This document shows, piece by piece, positions 54,673-63,234 of a stretch of 64,000 bases of DNA. How positions within the stretch are numbered: the stretch's first letter is position 1; each line of letters begins with the position of its first letter. The notes under the pieces were generated by a model that saw only the letters and a list, made by a program, of their open reading frames with translations, made no database searches and was not told the DNA's origin. The stretch spans positions 1-64,000 of the forward strand of contig JAFLSD010000002.1 of assembly GCA_022511125.1 (NCBI GenBank), read 5' to 3'. The position numbers and the translations under genes were made by a program. This stretch comes from Paramuribaculum sp. GTDB taxonomy: Bacteria > Bacteroidota > Bacteroidia > Bacteroidales > Muribaculaceae.

Positions 54673-55764
54673 ATGAAAATTCACTTCGCAAACATACTGA
54701 CCTTCTGTGTATTGACTATAATGCTCAATTCATGCGGAAGCCGTGGTGAGTCTTCTGACGAGGTTATGGTCATGGCCTCACCGGAAATCCGTACGGTCAC
54801 CTTGACGAAAATTTACCCTTCCGTTATCGAAGCTGCACGAATCGAGGAACTCATAGCGCGTGTGAACGGGGAAATTTTGGGAATCTATGCGTCGCCCGGC
54901 TCCAAAGTAACAGAAGGACAACTTATTTACTATATCGACGACACTCCATACCTCGACGCCGTCCATGAGGCTCACGTAGCGCTCTCCACGGCTACTGCGG
55001 AATATGAAAACAGCCTCGAACTCTATCAATCGGCACAGCGCAAGGCGTCGGCCAACGAAATATCGGCTGAAGCTTTAAAACAAGCCAAGGAAACTATGGA
55101 CAAAAAACTCCTACGGCTCAACAACGCACGCTCAGCGCTTGCCAAAGCCGAGGAAATATTGAGTTATTGCCGTATCCGCGCCCCGTTTAACGGAACCCTG
55201 TCACGCGACACCATCACTCAGTACGCTTACGTCGGAGGAGAAACCAACCCGTTGCGGCTCGCCACCGTAGCGAACGACGACACACTTTGTGCCCGCATAT
55301 CGCTTAGCGTGGCCGACCTCAAGGAGATTGAGAATTTCCGTCAGAACAATTCACTTTCAACCGACAGTGTTATGATGAGATTCGCAGAGCCCCTCAATAC
55401 TTACAGATATGCACGTATAGGCGATATTACCAGCGCATCCGACTCTGCCGTCATCACACTATTTATCACCAACGACTCCCGGAATCTGAGCAGCGGACTT
55501 CCTTTCAACGCTCATATACCCTACGGGATAGCGACCGACGCTATCATTATCAAAAACTCGGCAGTAGTAACCGACAAAGATGGATCGGCTATTTTTACAG
55601 TCGACGAAAAAAATCACGCTGTACGCATCCCTATCAAACCGGGCCCTGTATACAACGACTCGTTGCGCATCGTCGAATCGGGACTCGGCAAAAGCAGACG
55701 TTATATCGTCAATCCACCTCAAGGACTCAAAGAAGGACAGACTGTTAACACACAACAACCCTAA
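54673..55764 (+). CDS. Orphan periplasmic adaptor (RND/HlyD-type) lipoprotein
   Basis: 363 residues from the ATG at 54673. Lipobox MLNSCGSRG. Barrel-sandwich half-motifs RVNGEILGIYASPGSKVTEG and YCRIRAPFNGTLSRDTITQY flank a helical hairpin. No pump or TolC gene adjoins, unlike the operon at 34.3 kb. It probably partners with components elsewhere or acts alone. Confidence 0.85.
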   Translation: MKIHFANILTFCVLTIMLNSCGSRGESSDEVMVMASPEIRTVTLTKIYPSVIEAARIEELIARVNGEILGIYASPGSKVTEGQLIYYIDDTPYLDAVHEAHVALSTATAEYENSLELYQSAQRKASANEISAEALKQAKETMDKKLLRLNNARSALAKAEEILSYCRIRAPFNGTLSRDTITQYAYVGGETNPLRLATVANDDTLCARISLSVADLKEIENFRQNNSLSTDSVMMRFAEPLNTYRYARIGDITSASDSAVITLFITNDSRNLSSGLPFNAHIPYGIATDAIIIKNSAVVTDKDGSAIFTVDEKNHAVRIPIKPGPVYNDSLRIVESGLGKSRRYIVNPPQGLKEGQTVNTQQP

Positions 55765-55903
55765 TCATCTTTCACCGACAGCGACCTTTATCAAACACGC
55801 CAACAGTTTTTCGGAAAATACTATGGAAGTGTTAAAACTTCTCCGATTTGCAATTTATTAACTTTATTTAACCATAGGGGGGGTAATAATATCCCATTTG
55901 CAT

Positions 55904-55911
55904 TAATTTTG
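55904..55911 (+). promoter_or_regulatory. TAnnTTTG -7 element of the susC-susD operon
   Basis: TAATTTTG followed by CATC. It gives a leader of about 120 nt before the ATG at 56036. No good -33 box; a G-rich tract at 55877-55883 lies upstream. Confidence 0.5.
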
Positions 55912-56035
55912 CATCATTAACCTAATTTTAAAAAAAACTAAACGCAAATCAAGATCTTACCATGATTTTAAATTCCGGAAAATCCGGGAGTTAAATATTT
56001 TTCAACCTTTAATAATAACCAAAATAACTAACAAC

Positions 56036-59000
56036 ATGTATCACAATTTCCGCATTAAGAGCAAGCGTTTGTCGGGAATCGCCGCAATGCTGCTCTCGCT
56101 ATGTGTGCTGACGTTCGGCGGTCTTAAGGCCTCCGCTTCAGCAGCGCCCGCGCCGGAAACAGCGACGGGTACGGTAATCGACCAGTACGGTGATCCTCTG
56201 ACGGGTGCTTCCGTTCTGGTTGTAGGCACAACAAAAGGAGCCTCTACCGACATCGACGGTAATTTCTCAATTCCGGGAGTCGAAAGAGGCCAGACCATCC
56301 GCGTTTCGATGATCGGCTGCAAGCCGGTAGAAACTAAATGGGAAGGAACGCCGCTCAACATCACACTGGAAGACGACGTACAGTCGCTTAACGAGGTGGT
56401 GGTGGTAGGTTTCGGCGTGCAGAAGAAAGCCAACCTCACCGGTGCTGTGGCCACTGTATCCGCAGCAGAACTGACGAATCGTCCGGTATCGTCGGTAAGC
56501 GATGCACTTCAAGGTCTCGCACCGGGTCTGAACGTTGCCGCGCCGAGTACGGGAGGTAACCTTTCGGCTACCAGATCGATGAATATCCGCGGTACGGGAA
56601 CGATCGGAACGGGTGCTTCCGTAACGCCGCTCATCCTTATCGACGGTATGGAAGGAGCACTAGAAACCGTTAACCCTCAGGACGTAGAAAACATCTCCAT
56701 CCTTAAGGATGCGGCTGCTTCGTCAATTTACGGTTCGCGCGCTGCCGGCGGTGTGATCCTCGTGACCACGAAGAAAGGAAAAGAAGGCAAAATCACTATC
56801 AATTATAGCGATTCTTTCCGCTGGCGTCACAACATTCGCATGCCAAAGAAGATGGACTCTTACAACTTCGCTTTGATCATGAACGAAGGTTCGATCAACG
56901 CAGGTGCGGGTCAGTGGCTTCCGGACTTCAAAGTTGATCAAATTAAGAACTATATGGAGACCGGTATAGGTCCGACGATGTTCGAGAACACTAACAACGG
57001 ACACTGGGAAGTATGGGATTATCCCAACATCCTGCCGATAGCCAACACCGACTGGCTTGACGAACATTTCGGCAAAAATCCGTTCTCGCAGGAACACAAC
57101 CTGACTATTACGGGCGGCACAGAGAAAGTCCGTTATTATTTCTCCGGAAGCATCCTTTCACAGGAAGGTATTTTACGTTACGGCAACGACAATTCACAGC
57201 GATACAACCTGACAGGCCGTGTAAACCTTCAGTTGACCAACTGGCTCAATTTTGGTTACGCTACTAAATGGTGGAGGAACAACTATGACGCGCCGTCGCT
57301 TATCGGCGAAACAGCGAGCAATCAGTTCTATCACGATGTAATGCGTTATTGGCCATTGATTCCGACAGTTGACCCCAACGGCCATTATGTACGAGAATCT
57401 TATATCCCCGCTCTTATGGATGGAGGTCGCTATAATAAGACACAAGACCAGCTGGATCAGCAATTCAGCTTCTTAGTAACTCCGTTCGAAGGATTCACGG
57501 TTAATGCAGATTTTAACTATCGTTCGATCCACAATAACACTCACCGTTACTATCTGAACACTTATTCTTACAGCGTCGACGACGTGGCTTATCAAGACAA
57601 TGCAGCCGCAATGCCGTCAAATTCATCGGTATATGATTATAACTATAAAGCGAATTATTTCAATCCCAACGTATACGGAACATACCAATGGACTCTCAAC
57701 GACGCTCACGAATTTAAAGTAATGGCCGGTTTCCAGAGCGAATGGTACAATCAGAAGGTGTTCAGCGCATCGCGCACAGAGGTTCTGAACGACATACCGT
57801 GGCTTGACACTACCAACGGAACAGCTAACGTTTCCGGGTACACCAACACATGGTCTACAGCCGGTTTCTTCGGCCGTATCAACTATGACTACAAGGGACG
57901 GTATCTCGTGGAAGGCAACCTCCGCTACGACGGCACTTCGCGTTTCCGTAAAGGCAGCCGCTGGTCATGGAGCCCCTCGTTCTCGCTTGGTTGGAATGTA
58001 GCCAACGAAACATGGTTTGAAGACATTCGCCAGAAAATAAATACATTGAAAGTACGCTACTCGTGGGGTAGATTAGGCAACCAGAACACAAACAGCTGGT
58101 ATCCTACATACAGCAACATGGGTTATAGCTCGGGAACTTACGGCTGGCTTGTAAACAACCAGAAACAGACACAAGCTACTCCTCCGTCTCTTGTAGCATC
58201 GACCTTGACTTGGGAAAAGAACCGCACTTGGGACATCGGTTTCGACTGGGGATTCTTCAACAACCGTTTGACCGGTTCGTTCGACTACTACAACCGCAAG
58301 ACTATGGACATGGTGGGACCGGGTCCGGATCTTCCAAGCGTTTTGGGTGCCAGCGTTCCTAACATCAACAGCATCTCGATGACATCGAGAGGTTGGGAAG
58401 TAACGTTAGGATGGAGAGATAGAATCCAAGACTTCAGCTATGGTGTTTCTTTCAACATTTCCGACTACCAGATCACTATCGACGAATACGACAACAATCC
58501 TGGCAAGAGTCTCAGCATCGGCAGCTCGATTTACGGACCTTACTATGAAGGTGCTAAACTGGGTTCAATCTGGGGATTCGTAACTGAAGGGCTCGCCAAG
58601 ACTCAAGAAGAAATGGACCAGCACCTTGCATCCGTAAACCAAAGCATCATTGCAGCTTCAGGTTGGAGCGCAGGCGACATTATGTATGCCGACATCGACG
58701 GTGACGGACGTCTTACTCAAGGCAATTATACTGCCGACGACAGCGGCGACTGGGTGATCATCGGTAACAACACACCTCGTTACAGCTATGGCGCGAACAT
58801 CGACATGCAATGGAAAGGCTTCGACCTGCGAATCTTCATGCAGGGCATAGGTAAGCGCGACTATTGGGCTTCTGACGCTGTATTTACTGGACCGATGGCC
58901 AACAATCAATGGCAGGCTGCAGCCTTAGTACAGCATCTTGACTATTTCCGTCCGGCTGACACGACAAACCCGCTCGGCCCGAATTTGGATTCCTACTATC

Positions 59001-59299
59001 CACGACCCAACTGGTCGGGTGGCCGTAACTTCCAGAGACAGAGCCGCTATCTACAGAATGCCGCTTACTGGCGTCTGAAAAACGTAACGTTAGGCTACAC
59101 TATTCCTCAGAGTATCACTCGTAAAGCGTATATAGAAAACCTTCGCATATTCTTCTCGGGTGAAAATCTCGCCACAATCACAGACTTCACCGGAACAGGT
59201 GACCCCGAACTCGTCGATGCTTATTATAACGCATACGGTTATGGCAAGGTTTATCCTCTTTCGAGAGTTCTTTCGTTTGGTCTTAATATAACTTTCTAA
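56036..59299 (+). CDS. SusC/RagA-family TonB-linked outer-membrane receptor
   Basis: 1087 residues. Signal peptide, then a carboxypeptidase-regulatory-like domain (GTVIDQYGDPLTGASVLVVG), a TonB-box-like SLNEVVVVGFG, the plug (VTPLILIDGMEGALETVNPQ, YGSRAAGGVILVTTKKG) and a 22-strand barrel ending with LSFGLNITF. It imports oligosaccharides or peptides with the SusD-like lipoprotein encoded next. No glycoside hydrolase, SusE/F or hybrid two-component gene is adjacent, so the substrate cannot be inferred. Confidence 0.96.
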   Translation: MYHNFRIKSKRLSGIAAMLLSLCVLTFGGLKASASAAPAPETATGTVIDQYGDPLTGASVLVVGTTKGASTDIDGNFSIPGVERGQTIRVSMIGCKPVETKWEGTPLNITLEDDVQSLNEVVVVGFGVQKKANLTGAVATVSAAELTNRPVSSVSDALQGLAPGLNVAAPSTGGNLSATRSMNIRGTGTIGTGASVTPLILIDGMEGALETVNPQDVENISILKDAAASSIYGSRAAGGVILVTTKKGKEGKITINYSDSFRWRHNIRMPKKMDSYNFALIMNEGSINAGAGQWLPDFKVDQIKNYMETGIGPTMFENTNNGHWEVWDYPNILPIANTDWLDEHFGKNPFSQEHNLTITGGTEKVRYYFSGSILSQEGILRYGNDNSQRYNLTGRVNLQLTNWLNFGYATKWWRNNYDAPSLIGETASNQFYHDVMRYWPLIPTVDPNGHYVRESYIPALMDGGRYNKTQDQLDQQFSFLVTPFEGFTVNADFNYRSIHNNTHRYYLNTYSYSVDDVAYQDNAAAMPSNSSVYDYNYKANYFNPNVYGTYQWTLNDAHEFKVMAGFQSEWYNQKVFSASRTEVLNDIPWLDTTNGTANVSGYTNTWSTAGFFGRINYDYKGRYLVEGNLRYDGTSRFRKGSRWSWSPSFSLGWNVANETWFEDIRQKINTLKVRYSWGRLGNQNTNSWYPTYSNMGYSSGTYGWLVNNQKQTQATPPSLVASTLTWEKNRTWDIGFDWGFFNNRLTGSFDYYNRKTMDMVGPGPDLPSVLGASVPNINSISMTSRGWEVTLGWRDRIQDFSYGVSFNISDYQITIDEYDNNPGKSLSIGSSIYGPYYEGAKLGSIWGFVTEGLAKTQEEMDQHLASVNQSIIAASGWSAGDIMYADIDGDGRLTQGNYTADDSGDWVIIGNNTPRYSYGANIDMQWKGFDLRIFMQGIGKRDYWASDAVFTGPMANNQWQAAALVQHLDYFRPADTTNPLGPNLDSYYPRPNWSGGRNFQRQSRYLQNAAYWRLKNVTLGYTIPQSITRKAYIENLRIFFSGENLATITDFTGTGDPELVDAYYNAYGYGKVYPLSRVLSFGLNITF

Positions 59300-59312
59300 A
59301 ATGCAGAGAACC

Positions 59313-61415
59313 ATGAATAAATATATATCAGCATTAATATTAGGGACATCTCTGATAGGATTGAGTTCGTGCGAGGATTTCCTTAACGAACAACCTCAGT
59401 CGCAATTGATTCCCGAAACATTCTTTTCTACCGCAGATCAGCTGGCTGCATACGCCATCACTTTTTATGGTCAGTTCCCGGTTCATGACTTCTACACGTA
59501 TTCGTTAGGAACGTTTATCCTGGACAACGGAACCGACAACCAGGTAGGAATGTCGGCTTCTACTATTTGGGATCCGTCCAACAACCGTACTCCTTCCGGT
59601 GACGGAACTTATTGGGATTTCACCCAAATCAGAAACGCCAACTATTTCTTCGACCAGGTTCTTCCTAAATATGAAGCCGGTCAGATCACAGGCGGTGACG
59701 CCTTGGTAAGGGAGTATATCGGCGAGATGTATTTCTTCCGCGCTTATCTTTATTGGAAAAACTATAAGGAAATAGGAGATTATCCAATTATCTTGACGGC
59801 TCTTCCCGACGAAGAAGAAGTGTTGTTAGAAGCATCGGTACGTTATCCTCGCAATCAGGTGGCACGTCAAATCCTGAGTGATCTCCAAAACGCGATAGAT
59901 CTTCTGCCTGAGACTACTCCTTCAGGGATAGGCAAACAGCGTCTCAACAAGGCTTGCGCCCAGGTGCTCCGCTCGCGTGTGGCTCTGTTCGAAGGCACAT
60001 GGCTTAAATACCACAAAGGAACGGCTCTCGTTCCGGGCGGACCGGGTTGGCCCGGCGATCAGTCGATGCTCAACGGATTCAATATCGACACCGAAATCAA
60101 CTACTTCTTGACCGAAGCTATGGCATCGGCTCAGCCGGTTGCAACAGCCTTACTCGGCAATCTTGCAACAAATACGGGTACCGAGAACGGTTATGCTGCC
60201 GACGGTTCGATTCTTAATCCGTATTACGCTATGTTTACAGAACAGAACTTAACGAACTATAACGAAGTTTTGCTTTACAAGCAATACAATCTCGGACAAT
60301 CTATCTACAACAATATCTACATGCAGTTCCAGCGTAACGGCGGTAATTCCGGTTGGACACGCGGTATGGTAAATTCTTTCGTGATGCAGAACGGCCTGCC
60401 GATTTATGCCACAGGTTCGGGTTATGATCCCGAATGGGAAAACCAAGGTGTTACGGCGACGTTGCAGAATCGCGACTCACGCATCCAGATTTTCACGAAA
60501 GGCGACCAGAGCATCAGTTGCTATAACACTGATGGCACTACAGAACTGTTTCAGGAAGGTTGGTTGACAACGGGCACAAGCGAAACAAGACTTGTTACAG
60601 GTTTCGGCATTAAGAAAGGTATGGTTTACACGCCCAATCCCGGCGAACATAACCACGGTGTACAGGGTTCAATCGTGATACGCGGTACGGAAGCTATGCT
60701 CAACTATATCGAAGCTTGTGTAGAGCTTAACGGCAGTCCCGACGGAAACGCTACAAGCTATTGGCAGGCATTGCGTACGCGCGCCATGGTTGACGCTGAT
60801 TTCAACAAGACAATCGCAGCTACCGATATGAGTCAGGAAGCTCTCGGCGACTGGGGCGCATATTCCGCAGGTTCTCTTGTAAACGCAATGATCTATAACG
60901 TACGTCGTGAACGCCGTTGCGAATTGATGGCTGAAGGTTTCCGTATGGACGACCTACGTCGCTGGGCTGCTCTGGATCAGCTCGCCACTACTCCCTATCA
61001 AATCGAAGGCGTGAAATTCTGGGGTACCGTATACGATATCTCGGCCGGTCTTAATCCTCTCAACCTGATGGATACCGACGGAAAGAAACTCGGAATGGTG
61101 ATAAACGGTGTAGAATATGAAACCGGAGTTCCACCTACTGAATTAGGTGTAAACGTTATTGTTGATGTTCCGGGTGGAACAGGAAACATGTCCGACCCCG
61201 AAATCTCCGGCGACTATGTAAGACCTTATCAGATCTCGGCTCTGAATAATCCTTACTTCAACGGTTTGAGCTTTACACGCGCCCTGTATCTTTCTCCTAT
61301 AGGTCAGAGTGCTTTCCGCAAGGCTTCTCCTGACAAGTCTGAGGAAAATTCGGTAATTTATCAAAACCCTGGTTGGTCGAAGATCGGAGGAACGACGGTG
61401 ACTGACATCAACTGA
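59313..61415 (+). CDS. SusD/RagB-family nutrient-binding lipoprotein
   Basis: 700 residues from the ATG at 59313 (or 704 from 59301). Lipobox GLSSCEDFLNEQPQSQL. The RagB/SusD helical fold is shown by YIGEMYFFRAYLYWKNYKEI, LNKACAQVLRSRVALFEGTW and RRERRCELMAEGFRMDDLRR. It caps the SusC-like channel outside the cell. It is long for SusD (usually 500-650). Confidence 0.95.
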   Translation: MNKYISALILGTSLIGLSSCEDFLNEQPQSQLIPETFFSTADQLAAYAITFYGQFPVHDFYTYSLGTFILDNGTDNQVGMSASTIWDPSNNRTPSGDGTYWDFTQIRNANYFFDQVLPKYEAGQITGGDALVREYIGEMYFFRAYLYWKNYKEIGDYPIILTALPDEEEVLLEASVRYPRNQVARQILSDLQNAIDLLPETTPSGIGKQRLNKACAQVLRSRVALFEGTWLKYHKGTALVPGGPGWPGDQSMLNGFNIDTEINYFLTEAMASAQPVATALLGNLATNTGTENGYAADGSILNPYYAMFTEQNLTNYNEVLLYKQYNLGQSIYNNIYMQFQRNGGNSGWTRGMVNSFVMQNGLPIYATGSGYDPEWENQGVTATLQNRDSRIQIFTKGDQSISCYNTDGTTELFQEGWLTTGTSETRLVTGFGIKKGMVYTPNPGEHNHGVQGSIVIRGTEAMLNYIEACVELNGSPDGNATSYWQALRTRAMVDADFNKTIAATDMSQEALGDWGAYSAGSLVNAMIYNVRRERRCELMAEGFRMDDLRRWAALDQLATTPYQIEGVKFWGTVYDISAGLNPLNLMDTDGKKLGMVINGVEYETGVPPTELGVNVIVDVPGGTGNMSDPEISGDYVRPYQISALNNPYFNGLSFTRALYLSPIGQSAFRKASPDKSEENSVIYQNPGWSKIGGTTVTDIN

Positions 61416-61453
61416 TCAAGGCTTGACATCGTAAGCAAAATAACTCCCCTGAG

Positions 61454-61486
61454 CCTCCGGAACTTTCCGGAGGTTCTTTTTTATAG
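61454..61486 (+). terminator. Terminator of susC-susD
   Basis: CCTCCGGAA pairs with TTCCGGAGG, followed by TTCTTTTTTA. Confidence 0.9.
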
Positions 61487-61523
61487 TCGAATTCCAAGAC
61501 TTTTGGTAACACTCGATTTCCTG

Positions 61524-62708
61524 TCAGAGGCGGAAGCCGAGGCCGAGCATAAGATTTTCGGGGTCGCTGAAGCTTCCCAAACGATAGCCTACGTTAAGAA
61601 ATATTCGGTCGGTTACGAAGGTTTTGAGTGTAAGCGACTGATAAAAACGTTTGGTGGAATGAGGGCATAAAACGTTTAATCCCAGCCCTATATTGACTGC
61701 AAAAATCGGTGCGGTCAGTTCGGCATGAGCCGACAACCCCACACTAATCTGTTTTGAAAAAGGAGGGCGCTGAAATCTGATGGTATTGCCCTCTGTCCCC
61801 TCTACCCAATATCTGTCGAGTGCGGCGCTTTCATCCCATTGCAAGTCAAGCGACGGACCGACCGCCACCCACTTGTCCAGCCATCGCATAGGCGAAAATT
61901 GCAACCCCGCTACTCCGAATTTGCCCGGACATAACTGGCCCTCCGGTATATCCCCTACATGGACTACCTTTCTTCTCCATGCGCCGTAACCGATGATGTC
62001 ATAAAACCATTTCGCGTGGAAAATCTTCTCTGCCTCCGGTTTTCTTTCGTTGGGAACGGCAACCGGGTTGATTGTCCACGTTGCTCCGACTGATGCCAAA
62101 ATATTGTTCACGCCATTATTCGGCAGCGAAGTGTTACCGTTTGAAAAATGATTTGCTTCTAATCCGAACGAAATCCCTAACTTATCGTCCACCCGGTAAA
62201 TAAATTTCAGGCCCACACCGAGATGGGCTGTCACCGACGTACTTACCACCCTATTGGTGAGTCCGCTATCGTCGCCCGGATGTTTCCAACCCATTGCAGC
62301 ACCGAATTTCCATTCATATCCGAAAGACAGCCTGTCGCTGATGCTGACAATCGGCGCACCTTGAAATACATCGACCAATACCGGGGTGCCGAGAAGTCGA
62401 TTAGAGAAAAAAGAATTTACGCCAATCCCTAATCCTTGATACACACCCTTATATGTATAACCATCCCTATTTAGACGGTCATCTGAAAAATCGAGCCTCA
62501 AAGTCCCTGCCAGATTGGCTTCAATCCTCTTTCCCAATTCATTTTCTCCCTTGAGATACGCGCTCGACTGAGGGACGTAGCCGCCACCGACTTCCACACC
62601 AATCCGCCATTGAGTCTTGGCCGACTGAGGGATAGAGTCGGCGAACGAACTTAGTGAAATCAACGTAAGTGAAATCGCAACTACCTGTTTCAGACAATTC
62701 TTAATCAT
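61524..62708 (-). CDS. PagL-like lipid A deacylase / acyloxyacyl hydrolase family
   Basis: 394 residues, signal peptide ending near SFADS. Outer-membrane beta-barrel pattern with aromatic ends. The PagL catalytic motif appears as LEANHFSNGNTSLPNNGVNN (His, Ser). It is much longer than PagL (about 150-190), with a second barrel-like half, so it may be a wider outer-membrane protein with a PagL-like part. It overlaps the lipoprotein gene upstream by 8 bp. Confidence 0.75.
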   Translation of the reverse strand: MIKNCLKQVVAISLTLISLSSFADSIPQSAKTQWRIGVEVGGGYVPQSSAYLKGENELGKRIEANLAGTLRLDFSDDRLNRDGYTYKGVYQGLGIGVNSFFSNRLLGTPVLVDVFQGAPIVSISDRLSFGYEWKFGAAMGWKHPGDDSGLTNRVVSTSVTAHLGVGLKFIYRVDDKLGISFGLEANHFSNGNTSLPNNGVNNILASVGATWTINPVAVPNERKPEAEKIFHAKWFYDIIGYGAWRRKVVHVGDIPEGQLCPGKFGVAGLQFSPMRWLDKWVAVGPSLDLQWDESAALDRYWVEGTEGNTIRFQRPPFSKQISVGLSAHAELTAPIFAVNIGLGLNVLCPHSTKRFYQSLTLKTFVTDRIFLNVGYRLGSFSDPENLMLGLGFRL

Positions 62709-63150
62709 TTTGCGACCCTCCCCCTGTTACAGTGAAATAAATAAACCGTACACAATAATCATATTTCAGTCGGAATGTCCATGTGACAACATTCGACTTA
62801 CTTCTGAAACTCGTGAAAACCAAACGATTATTTTGCTTCAGCAACTGAAATTCATAAAAATCATTTTCAAAAACAATTTTCGCCAACTCCGAAGCCGGTG
62901 AATCACTGCTTATCGTTTCACCTTGAGCATTATAATATTTGCAGAAGTCTCGTCCCGACGAAATTAAATCCAAACTTATATTTTCCAATCCATAGAGAGG
63001 GATTATCAACTCAGCTTCTCCATCGTCACTATCTATATTGACAAAAGTTTCTTCGGGAAGAAGTGGCCCATCGATAAAAACTTCATCGTTACAAGCTGTG
63101 AACAATAACAATAAAAATATAAACGGAAGCAGATATCGGCTTTTCGTCAT
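62701..63150 (-). CDS. Small lipoprotein, hypothetical
   Basis: 149 residues. Lipobox LLLLFTACNDEV. Mature part is beta-rich (AELIIPLYGLENISLDLI, TWTFRLKYDYCVRFIYFTVT) with a GGGSQND end. No family recognised. It is in an operon with the PagL-like gene; promoter TACCTTTG at 63183-63190. Confidence 0.7.
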   Translation of the reverse strand: MTKSRYLLPFIFLLLLFTACNDEVFIDGPLLPEETFVNIDSDDGEAELIIPLYGLENISLDLISSGRDFCKYYNAQGETISSDSPASELAKIVFENDFYEFQLLKQNNRLVFTSFRSKSNVVTWTFRLKYDYCVRFIYFTVTGGGSQND

Positions 63151-63182
63151 TCTAAAAGCAATTTCAGTTAGTAAAGGACCCG

Positions 63183-63190
63183 CAAAGGTA
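63183..63190 (-). promoter_or_regulatory. TAnnTTTG promoter of the lipoprotein/PagL-like operon
   Basis: TACCTTTG on the minus strand, followed by CGG, 33 bp before the ATG at 63150. Confidence 0.6.
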
Positions 63191-63221
63191 TATAAAAATT
63201 TCCTTTTTTATGATTTTTCTA

Positions 63222-63229
63222 TACTTTTG
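63222..63229 (+). promoter_or_regulatory. TAnnTTTG -7 element directly before the precorrin-6A reductase gene
   Basis: TACTTTTG ends 5 bp before the ATG at 63235, so the mRNA would be leaderless or nearly so, unless a more distant promoter is used. Confidence 0.45.
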
Positions 63230-63234
63230 TAATT

